This document shows positions 33,420 to 42,765 of a stretch of 64,000 nt of DNA, one piece after another. The position numbers and the translations under genes are program-made. The notes under the pieces were generated by a model. The model searched no databases. It saw only the letters and a program-made list of their open reading frames with translations, and was not told where the DNA came from. Position 1 is the first letter of the stretch. Every line of letters starts with the position of its first letter. Location: assembly GCF_001667315.1 (NCBI RefSeq), contig NZ_LZHT01000110.1, positions 120,766 to 184,765 on the forward strand. Direction: 5' to 3'. Source of the stretch: Mycobacterium sp. 852002-10029_SCH5224772 (GTDB lineage: Bacteria; Actinomycetota; Actinomycetes; Mycobacteriales; Mycobacteriaceae).

Positions 33420-34670
33420 TCAGTGAGGTGGCTCGATCGGCAGTACCGGTCCGCCGTAGGGCGTCGGAATGGTGAACCGCCCCTTAGGTGTTGGGTCGGC
33501 GGTTTGGCCGAGGTCGGCGCCGGCGGGAGGCCCCGCCGTGTCGTCGCCGCCCGGACGCGGCGCATTCTTCGCACCGCGGATCAACACCTGGGGGTCGTCG
33601 TCGCGGCAGTAGGTGTACAGGAACGGTTCGGGATAGTCCGCCGACGACGACGGCCGCCGCGGCGTGCCGTAGTCACAGGTGTAGCGCGGGTAGATGTCGG
33701 CGGTCGCCCACAACCCGTGCTCGTGCATGGTGGTCATCAGGGCCTCGAGCGTGGACCCACGATAGTTCGGAAAGACCGCGTTCAAAGCCGGAACCCGGAC
33801 ATAGATGATCCGAGCGGTGGTCACAAGGTTGGCCAGCAGGCCGACCATGGTGTCGGAGTTGTCGTCGAACAGGTTATCCACCGAAGACATCGCGTGCGGC
33901 GTCTGGTCGACGAATGTGCGGTAGCCGCGGTCCATCTTGTTCACGCCGGTCATGAGGTCGCCGACATTGCGCGATGCGACCGCGAGCCCGGCATTCTTGT
34001 CGGAGAGCGTAGTCAAGACCACGCGGCTGGTCTTGAGCAGGCTGACCGTTTGCGGCAGCACCGGGTCCATTGTCGAGAGCAGGAACGTCGAACCGTCGAT
34101 GATGTCGGTGAGCTTTTGCGGGCCCTCCTTGCTCAAACTCAGTTCCCGCTTGACGATTTCGAGCTTCTTCGGGTCGGTTTGGGCAAGCATTCCGTCCGCG
34201 TCGGCGAGGACCTGGGACAGCGGGATGGGAGTCGTGGTGCGCTGCGGGCCGATCACGCTGCCGTTCGCCAGGAACGGACCGCTGTTGGAGGTGGGCTCGA
34301 AATCGATGTACTGCTCGCCCGCGGGCGACAGGCCGGACACCCGCACCGGGCTGGCGGCCGGAATCTTGGTATTCGCGTTGATGTTCGCGAGCACCTCGAT
34401 CCCCGTCGGCGTGGGCCGCAGCGACTGGATTCGCCCGACCCGGATCCCCCGGACGGACACGTCCTGGTTGGCCAGCAGCCCGCCGGAGTCAGGCAGCCGG
34501 ATCGTGACCTGATAGGTGGAGTCCAGCGGGTTGACGCGCAGGGCACCGATCGTCAGGTAGGCCAGCCCGACCACGAGCGTGAGGCCCAGGGCGATGCCGG
34601 ACAGCCACGCCCGTTGCCGGTGCCCGGTCCTGACCGCGCCGACGATGAATCGGGCGATGGCGTCGATCAC
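33420..34670 (-). CDS. MCE family protein, MceF position
   Basis: The 416-residue protein has an N-terminal membrane anchor (about 21-43, LSGIALGLTLVVGLAYLTIG), one MCE domain (about 45-130, with VTIRLPDSGGLLANQDVSVR and YIDFEPTSNSGPFL), a coiled-coil helical needle (about 140-310) and a Pro-rich tail. MceF proteins are subunits of the hexameric lipid-conducting channel. GTG 34670 overlaps the mceE stop (GTGA); the open frame extends 127 codons further upstream inside mceE but without MCE similarity. Confidence 0.87.
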   Translation of the reverse strand: MIDAIARFIVGAVRTGHRQRAWLSGIALGLTLVVGLAYLTIGALRVNPLDSTYQVTIRLPDSGGLLANQDVSVRGIRVGRIQSLRPTPTGIEVLANINANTKIPAASPVRVSGLSPAGEQYIDFEPTSNSGPFLANGSVIGPQRTTTPIPLSQVLADADGMLAQTDPKKLEIVKRELSLSKEGPQKLTDIIDGSTFLLSTMDPVLPQTVSLLKTSRVVLTTLSDKNAGLAVASRNVGDLMTGVNKMDRGYRTFVDQTPHAMSSVDNLFDDNSDTMVGLLANLVTTARIIYVRVPALNAVFPNYRGSTLEALMTTMHEHGLWATADIYPRYTCDYGTPRRPSSSADYPEPFLYTYCRDDDPQVLIRGAKNAPRPGGDDTAGPPAGADLGQTADPTPKGRFTIPTPYGGPVLPIEPPH

Positions 34671-35899
34671 CGCGGTGGCTCCGGGGTCATGGGATCCGCG
34701 GGTGCCTCTCCGCCCGGCGGCTGCGGGAGGGGAGGACCGCTTGGCGTCCACGGACTTTGGCCCATCGGCGTTTGCGGCCCGCGACCCACGACGCGTTCCT
34801 GCAGCCGCCACAACACGTACTTGATCGAGCCGATCATGTAGTTCCAGTCGCGGCGCATGGGCCCGTGGAATGCCGGATCCCCCTTGAACCCCCCTGTCTC
34901 GGCGCCGGTACCGGGCCGCGATCCCATGACCAGGCGATCGAAGCTTCCACGCACCGAAATCGCATCGCTGGAGGTCGTTTTCACGAAGGGCGGGATCAGC
35001 CGGTTCAGCCCGGCAAGACTGGTGTCGGGGCTCAACACGACGTCGTTCCATGCGCCGGCGATGGTGTTGGCGTCCTTGATGACGCTGCGGCCTGTCTTGT
35101 CGGTGCCGGCGATGGACGGGAACTTGGAAAGCTGGCGGGTCGTGGCACCGAGTTCGTCGACTACGTCACTGATTTCATCGGCGTTGCCGGACAACACGTT
35201 CGTCGCCGGCCCGACCGCCTGCAACACCTCGGTGATCGCTTGGTTCTTCTCATCCAGCCGGTCGGCCAGGCCCGCCGTCTCGGTCACCGCCACGTCGATC
35301 TGTTCCGAGCGGGCATTGAGCTTGCCCAGCAACAGATTGGTCCGGTTGATCAGGTCACCGAACGCACGTCCCTGATCGCCGGTTGCCTTGCCTGCGCCGT
35401 TGACGATGTTGGTGAAGTTGCGCACCGCACCACCGTTGACGAGCAGCGCGGCCGAACTCAGCACGCTCTCCACGGTGGCGGCGGCGCGGGTGGCCGGCAG
35501 CCCGATGGTTTCGCCGCCCCTGAGCAGCGGCGCAGTCGGGTCCATCGGGGTCGGTGGCTTGATGGCGACGAACACATCGCCCAGCGGTGTCGCGGACCGT
35601 AGCTCCGCGGTGCTGCCGACGGGGACGCGGACACCGTCCATGATGCGCAGGGTGGTCACCGCGGTGTAGTTGCGCGCAACCATCGATTCGAGTTGTCCGA
35701 CATCGGCGCCGGCGAGTTTGACCTTCGCGTGGGCGGGCAGATTCAGGGCGTTGGAGAACACCGCGTTGAGCAGATATCCCCCGCCGCCGATTCCCGGCGC
35801 CGGCAGCGGCAAGCTGGCCAGCCCGTTGGTGGCGCAGCCCGAACTGACCATGATCGCGCTCAGCGCCACCGCCAATGCCTTGTGTTTGCGCCAGTTCAT
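34667..35899 (-). CDS. MCE family lipoprotein, MceE position
   Basis: The 410-residue protein has a lipoprotein signal with lipobox MVSSGC (Cys22), the hallmark of MceE (LprN-type) subunits. An MCE domain follows (NLPAHAKVKLAGADVGQLES, GVRVPVGSTAELRSATPLG, DVFVAIKPP), then a long helical region to about 320 and a Pro-rich end. ATG 35899 was chosen because it gives the signal peptide; the frame is open further upstream. It begins two bases after the mceD stop and overlaps mceF by four bases. Confidence 0.87.
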   Translation of the reverse strand: MNWRKHKALAVALSAIMVSSGCATNGLASLPLPAPGIGGGGYLLNAVFSNALNLPAHAKVKLAGADVGQLESMVARNYTAVTTLRIMDGVRVPVGSTAELRSATPLGDVFVAIKPPTPMDPTAPLLRGGETIGLPATRAAATVESVLSSAALLVNGGAVRNFTNIVNGAGKATGDQGRAFGDLINRTNLLLGKLNARSEQIDVAVTETAGLADRLDEKNQAITEVLQAVGPATNVLSGNADEISDVVDELGATTRQLSKFPSIAGTDKTGRSVIKDANTIAGAWNDVVLSPDTSLAGLNRLIPPFVKTTSSDAISVRGSFDRLVMGSRPGTGAETGGFKGDPAFHGPMRRDWNYMIGSIKYVLWRLQERVVGRGPQTPMGQSPWTPSGPPLPQPPGGEAPADPMTPEPPR

Positions 35900-35901
35900 C
35901 G

Positions 35902-37017
35902 CTACTGCCCCATCGCCGAGAGACCGTCGAGAATGTAGGTCAGACCGAAGTCGGGGCCGTAATCCTGCAGTGTGCCCGTGCTGCAACCCAATTGGCGCAG
36001 GTGCATCAGGTTGCAGAGTTCTTTCGCGGACTGACTGTCGGTGAGCGCCTTGTCGAGCAGGCCATGCACGCGGAGCGCGCCATTGTTCTGATCGACGGTG
36101 TTGTACAGGTTTTCCAGCGTCAGCGGGAGCACATCGAGCAATTCGGCAACGTTGCGCTGGTCATCGACGACCGTCTTGGCGACGGTGTCCCCATTGCGGA
36201 CGGCCTGCTTGAGGTTGTCCCGATTGTTCTCGATCAGTGTGGTGACTTCTTCGAGGATGCGGTTGATGGTGCGCCCGGTGGCGCCGGTACCGAACTTCTC
36301 GTCGGCCAGGATCTGGCTGAGCTGGCGTGTGGTGGAACCGAACTCGCGCACCTTGGAGTCGTTGCGCGCGGCGGCCTCGGTGATCGAGCTGAGGTCGGTG
36401 ATGATGGTGGTCAATTGCTCGCGGGTGGTGATGCCCCGCTCGGAGCTGAGTCGCAGCGCCTTGGAAAGTTCGTCGAGGGCGGCCAGGATCTTCTTGCCGT
36501 TTCCGTCGGTGATGGCGACCGCCGCGCCGCTGAGGTCGGCGACCGGGCCGCCGCCTTTCCCGTCGCCCTTGAGCGATTTGGAGACTTTGTCGAGCATGTC
36601 GAGCACGCGGTCGAATGCCACGGGGGTCTTGGTCCTGGTCAGCCCGATGGTGTCGTGGTTCTTGAGCACCGGGCCGCTGCGGTACGGCGGCGTCAGTTCG
36701 ACCTGCCGGTCGGTGAGTATCGAGGTGGTGATGGTGACCGCGCGGGCCGCGGCGGGAATCTTGACTTTCCTGTCCACCGTCAGCTCGGCCTCGACGTAGC
36801 TACCTTTGGACGTGACCTTGCTGACCTTCCCCACCGGCATACCGAGCACCGCGACCACATTGCCTTCGTAAAGACCTGCGGCGCTGTCGAATTGAGCGGT
36901 CACCGTCATGGTGTCGAGGCGCGCCTTGACATAGTGGCCGACCACGCCGATGGTGACAGCGGCCGCCGCCGCTGCCGCGACGGTAACGGCGATGAGCTTG
37001 CGCCTATCGGAAATCAT
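35902..37017 (-). CDS. MCE family protein, MceD position
   Basis: The 371-residue protein starts MISDRRKLIAVTVAAAAAAA, with one membrane segment, then an MCE domain (VTAQFDSAAGLYEGNVVAVL, MPVGKVSKVTSKGSYVEAEL, RQVELTPPYRSGPVL) and a helical needle region to about 330. It ends with two cysteines (NLMHLRQLGC and the preceding LCNL). ATG 37017 overlaps the mceC TGA by four bases. The order between MceC and lipoprotein MceE fixes it as MceD. Confidence 0.87.
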   Translation of the reverse strand: MISDRRKLIAVTVAAAAAAAVTIGVVGHYVKARLDTMTVTAQFDSAAGLYEGNVVAVLGMPVGKVSKVTSKGSYVEAELTVDRKVKIPAAARAVTITTSILTDRQVELTPPYRSGPVLKNHDTIGLTRTKTPVAFDRVLDMLDKVSKSLKGDGKGGGPVADLSGAAVAITDGNGKKILAALDELSKALRLSSERGITTREQLTTIITDLSSITEAAARNDSKVREFGSTTRQLSQILADEKFGTGATGRTINRILEEVTTLIENNRDNLKQAVRNGDTVAKTVVDDQRNVAELLDVLPLTLENLYNTVDQNNGALRVHGLLDKALTDSQSAKELCNLMHLRQLGCSTGTLQDYGPDFGLTYILDGLSAMGQ

Positions 37018-38060
37018 TTGCAGTCCTTGAAGTACTGGATCATCTTGAATTCCTTTGCGCGGCCACTGATGGCGCACATCCACGAGTCGATGGCGAGCCC
37101 GTTGGGGAGGTTGAATTCGACGACCGGTCCGTAGCCGGTGGCGTTGGTCAAACCCCGCAGCGTCACCGGGGCGACCTGCAGAATGTTGCGCACCAAGTCG
37201 TCGTGCTGGCCGATCATGTTCGTCAGGTCGTGCAGGTTGGCGAACAATTCGTCAAGCATGGGCCGGTTGGTGACGACGACCTTGTCGAGCTGATCGACGA
37301 GCTCGGTCAGCGCCGCGAACATGGCGTGGAAGGTGGCCTGGCGGGCCACCAGATGGCCGAGCAGGTCCTGACCCTGGTCCATCAGATGTCCGATGTTGGT
37401 CTGCTGGCGCCGCAGCGTATTGACCACTCGCTGTGTGCTTTTCAGCAGCGTGCCGAGCTGCCCGCGACGGTCGGCGGTGATCGTCGACAGCGTCTGCAGA
37501 TTCGCGACGGCCTGCGGGATCAGCGGCGGCACCCCGCCGAGTTGCTTGCCCAGCACGGCGAGCGACTGCGCGAATTGGTCGGAGTCGACCTGTTCGAAGG
37601 TGGTGGTGGCGTCTTCGAGTAGAGACTGCAGGTCGTAGGGCACCGCGGTGTGGGACAGAGTGATCGTGTTGGCCGGAAGGGCGCCCGGGCCGTCGGGCAC
37701 CAACTCGAGGTAGCGCGACCCGAGGATGGTCATCACCTTGATGACCGCCCGCGTGTCCTTGCCGAGCGAGACGTTGTCACGCACGCTCAATCCGGCTTCG
37801 ACGTGATCGCCGTCGAGTTTCATGCTGGTGACGTGCCCGACCTCGATGCCGGCGATCGTGATGGGGCTTCCGGGCCGCAGCGTGGCGGCTTGCAGGAATT
37901 CGGCGATGTAATGGGTGTAACCGACGCCGAGAAGCTTGATTCCGAGCGACACCGCGACAAGAACCGCGACCACCACCAGCCCGGCCAGCCCGAGCCAGGT
38001 CCTGTTGTACGACTCGAGCGGTCGCCGCTGCAGCCATCGGGGTTTCAGTGCGTCACCCAT
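37014..38060 (-). CDS. MCE family protein, MceC position
   Basis: The 348-residue protein has a membrane segment at about 24-44 (LGLAGLVVVAVLVAVSLG), an MCE domain (YIAEFLQAATLRPGSPITIA, IEVGHVTSMKLDGDHVEAGL, SRYLELVPDGPGALP) and a helical region to about 310, closing with VVEFNLPNGLAIDSWMCAIS. It overlaps mceB by eight bases at the start and mceD by four at the end, as in other mce operons. The subunit should join the MCE channel across the periplasm. Confidence 0.87.
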   Translation of the reverse strand: MGDALKPRWLQRRPLESYNRTWLGLAGLVVVAVLVAVSLGIKLLGVGYTHYIAEFLQAATLRPGSPITIAGIEVGHVTSMKLDGDHVEAGLSVRDNVSLGKDTRAVIKVMTILGSRYLELVPDGPGALPANTITLSHTAVPYDLQSLLEDATTTFEQVDSDQFAQSLAVLGKQLGGVPPLIPQAVANLQTLSTITADRRGQLGTLLKSTQRVVNTLRRQQTNIGHLMDQGQDLLGHLVARQATFHAMFAALTELVDQLDKVVVTNRPMLDELFANLHDLTNMIGQHDDLVRNILQVAPVTLRGLTNATGYGPVVEFNLPNGLAIDSWMCAISGRAKEFKMIQYFKDCK

Positions 38061-39132
38061 TGGCCATGTTCCTGCATCGCGGGGTGTGCCATCCCAGGTT
38101 CTTCGTGGTGATCGGGTACGCGTTTCCGGGCGTCGCCGCGTTGACGATGAACGTGGTGATGTCGTTGAGTCCGGGGAAAAAGCCCGTCGCGTTCAGGTCG
38201 CAGGCGTAGGCGTTGCCGTAGGTGCCCTCACCGATGGCCCGCGCGAAGCCTTTGAGCAACAGGGGCAGGTTGTCACCGGTGAAGGCCAGCTGGGGTTCGA
38301 TTCCGGCCAGGTGCTTGCTGAATCCCGGCTCCCGGGTGATCAGCTGGTTCAACGACGGGTCGACGTCGTCGGCGATCGCCGCGAGGCGACGGGTCACCCG
38401 GGCGATCGAACCCACCGAGTCCTGCAACTCCGGGCGACGGTCATCGAAATTGGCCACCGCGGAACGGGTTTGATCGAGTGCGTGGTCGAGGTCGTCGTTT
38501 TGGCGCGCGACGGTGTCGGTGACTTTGGTGAGATTGCTGATGAGGTCGCCCAGCGACCGGTCGCGCGCCGACAGCGTCCGGGTGATCGTCGACGTCTGCT
38601 GCACCAGCAGCGGAATGGACGCCTGATCACCTTGCAACGACTGCAGAACCCCCTTGGTCAGGTCATCGGCGTCTTTGGGATTCAGCAGGGTGAACAAGGG
38701 CTCGAATCCGTTGAGCAGCTTGCCGACGTCGAAGGAGGGGTCCGTCTGCTGCACGGGTATCACGCTTTTAGCCGAAAGCATTCCCCTGCTGCCGGTCTCG
38801 CCCAGCGACAAGCCCAGATAGCGCTGTCCGATGATGTTTTGGTAGGTCACCGATGCCACGGTGTTGCCGTACAGGTGCTGGTTGTTCTCGACGATGAACG
38901 AGACCTTCGCCAGCTTCCCCGCCAGTTCGATGTTTTCGACACGGCCCACCCGCACGCCGGCCATACGGACGTCGTCGCCGATCCGTAATCCGTACACGTC
39001 GGTGAACATCGCCGCGTACGGCGTGGTCGGCCCGGCCACATCGCGCCGCAGGGTGGCGTAGACCATCCACGTCACGGCGATGGCGATCGCCATGAACAGC
39101 GACAGCCCGATCAGCGGTCCGCGTACCTTCAT
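38053..39132 (-). CDS. MCE family protein, MceB position
   Basis: The 359-residue protein starts with the MceB-typical MKVRGPLIGLSLFMAIAIAV signal anchor, followed by the MCE domain (YAAMFTDVYGLRIGDDVRMA, GVRVGRVENIELAGKLAKVS, IIGQRYLGLSLGETGSRGML) and a helical needle with many Asp/Arg-rich heptads. Two cysteines occur late (YACDLNATGFFPG and PRCRNM). The ATG overlaps the mceA stop by four bases and the end overlaps mceC by eight. Confidence 0.87.
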   Translation of the reverse strand: MKVRGPLIGLSLFMAIAIAVTWMVYATLRRDVAGPTTPYAAMFTDVYGLRIGDDVRMAGVRVGRVENIELAGKLAKVSFIVENNQHLYGNTVASVTYQNIIGQRYLGLSLGETGSRGMLSAKSVIPVQQTDPSFDVGKLLNGFEPLFTLLNPKDADDLTKGVLQSLQGDQASIPLLVQQTSTITRTLSARDRSLGDLISNLTKVTDTVARQNDDLDHALDQTRSAVANFDDRRPELQDSVGSIARVTRRLAAIADDVDPSLNQLITREPGFSKHLAGIEPQLAFTGDNLPLLLKGFARAIGEGTYGNAYACDLNATGFFPGLNDITTFIVNAATPGNAYPITTKNLGWHTPRCRNMANG

Positions 39133-40703
39133 TTCGGTTCACCCGCCGCCGGCTGGGGTTGGGGTTGCTGAGGCTGTAGGGAGACCGCCGTACCGCGCGC
39201 CACCGGCCCCAGGAGCAGTTGCGTCGCCACCGACGCGGGACGGCCCTGGCCGGTGATCACCCCGAGCTGGTCGCGTTCGTGTTGGCTACCGACGGGGCCG
39301 CCGTTGCCGCCGTAGGCCGCGGGCGCCGCCGCACCGGGGGGTGCCGGACTCGGGGGAGGCGGTCCCGGCACCGGTGGCGGCGGCGCATCGTCGGGATCGG
39401 CGGTCCCCGGGACTCGCGGCGTCGGGCCGACCTGCCATGGCCACCACGGCAACGGCGGGTTGGGGTCTTCCAGGCTGGGGTTGGGGTTCAGTAGCGGCGG
39501 GCCCACCGCGGCGAGGTTGCCGTCGGGTCCCAACTGCGTGCCCGGGGGCGGCGCCAAATCCGCGGGCGCGTGGTAGTTCTGCGGCAGCAACACCTCGGGA
39601 AGGTCGGGGCGCACCGCGATCGTCGGGGCCGTGAAGCAACTCGGGCCCAGCAACTGGCCGTAGCGCGGGCAATCGGCGCGGGTGTAGGTATAGGTCGGCG
39701 TCAGCGCCAGATTGACGCGCATGTTTCCGGTGTCCATCTCCGGATCCCACACCTCGTCAAAGAACTTGTCGGACAACCGGTTCAGTCGGGTGAAGATGGG
39801 GACGAATTTGTCGCTGTTCAAAGCGAAGACGCCGAGGGCGGGTGTGAGGTTCTGACTCATTTCGATCAGTTGGTCGGTGTGGTTGTCGAACGCTTGCCGG
39901 TTCACTCCGAAGGTGTGGTGCGAGCCGGTGAGCAACGACCGGAACGCCTCGCGCTTTTCGGCCAGGGTCTGCATCGGCTTGACCGCATCATGCAAGACGT
40001 CGACGAGGTCGGGCGCTGTGGACTGCAGGCCGCGAGTGGCGTCCAGCAGCGCGGAGACGGTCGATGGGCCGGGGTCGGTGGCCACGATGGCGTTGAGCTC
40101 ATCGAGCACCCGGGTCATCTGCGCACCGGCGGTGAGCAGTGCGCCGCGCCGGTTATTGGTGGCGGCCGCGACGGCGGCCAGGATTCCGACGCTGTGGTCT
40201 TCGCGGCCCCGGCCGGTCGCGGCGAGGATGTCGCGCAGCTTGCTGATCGTGGTCTGGAAGATCACCGTCGAAAGCTGCAGGTCCTCGGGGATGCGCGTCC
40301 CGTTGCGGATACTCGGGCTCGGGCCGCCGTCGATGAGTTGCACCGACGAGACCGCGAACACGTTGCTGGGCACCACCCTCGCGGTCACCGCGTTCGGAAT
40401 GTCCTTGGCGTATTCGGGTTTGAGGTTGATGTGCACGTAATTCGGCTTGCCGTAGGCCGCGGGGACGACATTGTCGACGGCGCCGACGAGCAGCCCGTGA
40501 TATTTGACGTCGGAGCGCGCCGGTAGCCCATCCCCCACGTTTGTCAGCTCAGCGACCACGCGGATGTAATCGTTGAGCCGTCCGGTGGACTTCAACAGGA
40601 GGCTCCCCGTGATCAGACCCGCGATCAGCAGCACCGCCGCCCCCAGGGCCACCAGCTGTTGGTCGGTGGGTCCCCGCCCGTCGAAATCTAGCGAGTTTGC
40701 CAT
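39129..40703 (-). CDS. MCE family protein, MceA position
   Basis: The 524-residue protein has a membrane segment (about 18-38), an MCE domain (VVAELTNVGDGLPARSDVKY, GLLVGAVDNVVPAAYG), a long helical region (about 140-330) and a C-terminal tail after about residue 390 that is very rich in proline and ends in QPQQPQPQPAAGEPK. MceA is the first Mce subunit after the YrbE permeases. The stop is immediately after the YrbEB TGA region, one base from it, and mceB overlaps its end by four bases. The proline-rich tail could span the cell wall. Confidence 0.88.
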   Translation of the reverse strand: MANSLDFDGRGPTDQQLVALGAAVLLIAGLITGSLLLKSTGRLNDYIRVVAELTNVGDGLPARSDVKYHGLLVGAVDNVVPAAYGKPNYVHINLKPEYAKDIPNAVTARVVPSNVFAVSSVQLIDGGPSPSIRNGTRIPEDLQLSTVIFQTTISKLRDILAATGRGREDHSVGILAAVAAATNNRRGALLTAGAQMTRVLDELNAIVATDPGPSTVSALLDATRGLQSTAPDLVDVLHDAVKPMQTLAEKREAFRSLLTGSHHTFGVNRQAFDNHTDQLIEMSQNLTPALGVFALNSDKFVPIFTRLNRLSDKFFDEVWDPEMDTGNMRVNLALTPTYTYTRADCPRYGQLLGPSCFTAPTIAVRPDLPEVLLPQNYHAPADLAPPPGTQLGPDGNLAAVGPPLLNPNPSLEDPNPPLPWWPWQVGPTPRVPGTADPDDAPPPPVPGPPPPSPAPPGAAAPAAYGGNGGPVGSQHERDQLGVITGQGRPASVATQLLLGPVARGTAVSLQPQQPQPQPAAGEPK

Positions 40704-41561
40704 TCAGCCACCAAATCTCGCGCCGGCGTCGATGCTCCACAGCGCCATCGTCAGCAACATATTGACCATGATCACGACCGTGATGCTCGCCCGCATGGCG
40801 TGCCCGGCCGCTACGCCCACACCCTCGGGCCCGCCTGCGGCGTAGAACCCGTAGTAGCACTGCACGGTGGAGGAAAGCCACACGAAGACAACGCACTTGA
40901 GCACCGAGTACGCGATGTCTTTGGCGCTGAGCATCATGGTGAAGTAGTGCAGGTACGGGCCGATGGATCCGCCACTGATGACGTTGGCGACGACCTGGCA
41001 CGTGAGGTAGGTGACCGCGAGACAGGCTATGTAGAGGGGGATTACGGCGATGATGGAGGCCATGAGCCTCGTCGTGACCAGGAACGGGATCGGGCGTATC
41101 GCCAGGGATTCCAGGGCGTCGATCTCTTCGGCGATGCGCATGGCGCCGAGCTGCGCGGTGAATCGGCAGCCGGCCTGCATCGCGAACGCCAGGGAGGCCA
41201 TGATGGGCGCCAGTTCGCGGGTGTTGACCAGTGACGAGATGATGCCGGTCGCGGGGCCCAATCCGAGCAGGTTGAGGAAGTTGTATCCCTCCACGGCCAC
41301 CAGTGCGCCCGCAGTGAAGCCGAGCACCACCGCGACGCCGGCGGTGCCGCCGCCGACTACGATCGACCCGTTGCCCCAGGCGATGTTCGACAGCAGCCGC
41401 TGGAATTCCGCGCGGTATTGCCGCAGGACAATCGGTACCGCGACCACGGCCCGCACGAAGAAGACCAGCATGTGCCCCAGCCGCATCGTCGGCGCGGCCG
41501 CGGCCCGGTACGCACCGATGATCGGTCGTGCCAGCCCGGGAACGTATGCGGAGGCCGTCAT
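40704..41561 (-). CDS. YrbEB-type MCE permease (MlaE family)
   Basis: The 285-residue integral membrane protein is an MlaE/YrbE permease with about six helices. Motifs: GFTAGALVAVEGYNFLNLLG, ATGIISSLVNTRELAPIMAS, AQLGAMRIAEEIDALESLAI and PIPFLVTTRLMASIIAVIPL. The E-x-x-A-L/ELAP elements contact the ATPase MkL. It starts one base after the YrbEA stop and ends one base before mceA. The pair forms the membrane core of the mce lipid importer. Confidence 0.9.
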   Translation of the reverse strand: MTASAYVPGLARPIIGAYRAAAAPTMRLGHMLVFFVRAVVAVPIVLRQYRAEFQRLLSNIAWGNGSIVVGGGTAGVAVVLGFTAGALVAVEGYNFLNLLGLGPATGIISSLVNTRELAPIMASLAFAMQAGCRFTAQLGAMRIAEEIDALESLAIRPIPFLVTTRLMASIIAVIPLYIACLAVTYLTCQVVANVISGGSIGPYLHYFTMMLSAKDIAYSVLKCVVFVWLSSTVQCYYGFYAAGGPEGVGVAAGHAMRASITVVIMVNMLLTMALWSIDAGARFGG

Positions 41562-41562
41562 T

Positions 41563-42432
41563 TCACAGCCCCGTCCTGGGAAACAGTGTGTTGTACAACT
41601 GGCTGATTCCGACGTTGACGATCATCAGCACCAAAATCGATTCCACCACAGCCGCGTTCACGGAGTTGGCCACGCCCGCCGGGCCGCCCTTGGTGAAAAG
41701 CCCTTTTTGGCAGGCGATTACCGCGACGATGGCGCCATAGATCACCGCCTTGAGCAGCGCGACGATCATGTCCTCGGTGGTGGCGAACGACGAAAACGTC
41801 GCCACGAAACTTCCCGGCGCGCCCCGCTGGAAGTACACATTGAACAGGTAGCTGGCTAAAAAGCCGACGAAACAGGTGATTCCGGTCAGGGCGACCCCGA
41901 CCATGATCGCGGCGGCGAACCGAGGTACGACCAGACGGCGGATCACCGAGACCCCCATCACCTCCATCGCGTCGGTTTCTTCGCGCATGGTCCGAGAACC
42001 GAGATCAGCGGTGATGGCGGACCCGACGGCCGACGCCATCAGCACCGCGGCCACCAGCGAGGCGGCCTGACGGATGACGGCGAGCCCGCTGGCGGCGCCG
42101 GCGAGCGAGGTGGCACCGACCTGATTGGCCAGCAGCGCGAACTGGATGGACAGGGTCACCCCGATCGGCAGCGCCACCAGGACGGTGGGCAGCACCGCCG
42201 TTGCCGCCATGAACGCGCCCTGCCGCACGAACTCCGCCCATTGGAAGCGGCCGGTGAACAGGTCGACCATGCAGTACTCGACCGTGCGCACCGCAAGGAT
42301 GTACTGCTCACCGAGTGTGTTGAGTGAGGCAAGAGGGTGTCGTACGACGTAGCCCGCGGACCAGTCCTGAATAGTGGCCACGCTGTCGGGCGCCCGGTCT
42401 TCGGTGAGCGGGCGGTCGTCCTGGGCCGTCAT
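41563..42432 (-). CDS. YrbEA-type MCE permease (MlaE family)
   Basis: The 289-residue integral membrane protein is the first permease of the mce operon. A cytoplasmic N terminus (1-60) precedes about five helices, with VALPIGVTLSIQFALLANQV, ATSLAGAASGLAVIRQAASL, ITADLGSRTMREETDAMEVM and PAGVANSVNAAVVESILVLM typical of YrbEA. It is the first gene of the operon; the 333 bases upstream contain two inverted repeats and are shared with a divergent secreted-protein gene. Confidence 0.9.
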   Translation of the reverse strand: MTAQDDRPLTEDRAPDSVATIQDWSAGYVVRHPLASLNTLGEQYILAVRTVEYCMVDLFTGRFQWAEFVRQGAFMAATAVLPTVLVALPIGVTLSIQFALLANQVGATSLAGAASGLAVIRQAASLVAAVLMASAVGSAITADLGSRTMREETDAMEVMGVSVIRRLVVPRFAAAIMVGVALTGITCFVGFLASYLFNVYFQRGAPGSFVATFSSFATTEDMIVALLKAVIYGAIVAVIACQKGLFTKGGPAGVANSVNAAVVESILVLMIVNVGISQLYNTLFPRTGL

Positions 42433-42550
42433 CGCCGGATGCGCCTCAGCGCGCCCACTCGTAGGTATGTGTGTTCATCGGTGAACTTCCGGTGTGCCCC
42501 CACGGGCGGCTATGTTAACCGCTACTCAGACTATGTGGAAGATCTCACTT

Positions 42551-42563
42551 TGCACTTTGTGCA
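42551..42563. promoter_or_regulatory. inverted repeat in mce promoter region
   Basis: TGCACTTTGTGCA has perfect 5-bp arms (TGCAC/GTGCA) around three bases. It lies 119 bases before the YrbEA start and 203 before the divergent gene. It could be a second operator or a chance repeat. Confidence 0.3.
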
Positions 42564-42596
42564 GAGTCAGCGGTCGAGGCACCAGCCCAACACGGT

Positions 42597-42613
42597 AATG
42601 ACCCGTGGTCATT
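42597..42613. promoter_or_regulatory. perfect 7-3-7 inverted repeat, candidate mce operator
   Basis: AATGACCCGTGGTCATT has perfect 7-base arms (AATGACC/GGTCATT) around CGT. It is 165 bases from the YrbEA start and 153 from the divergent secreted-protein start, in the middle of the shared promoter region. Its size suits a TetR-type dimer; the Mce3R-like regulator at 30603 is the best candidate. Confidence 0.5.
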
Positions 42614-42765
42614 TGCCGTATTCGCCTGGTATCGCACCCTTGACGCGCCGGTGACTTCACGAGAAGATCGCCTTTCGAGGCGCCGATGTTAATGACGGTT
42701 TGTAGATAGAGCGGATGGTTCGGTGTTCGGTGGTCTCGGGTTATCGTGTTCCTGGGAAGGCGCGG

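Noticed and set aside
32940..34841. 633-codon open frame on the plus strand inside the mce operon
   Set aside because: It is antisense to mceE, mceF and the Mce-associated gene and has the composition of a GC-rich shadow frame; the minus-strand frames have clear domains.
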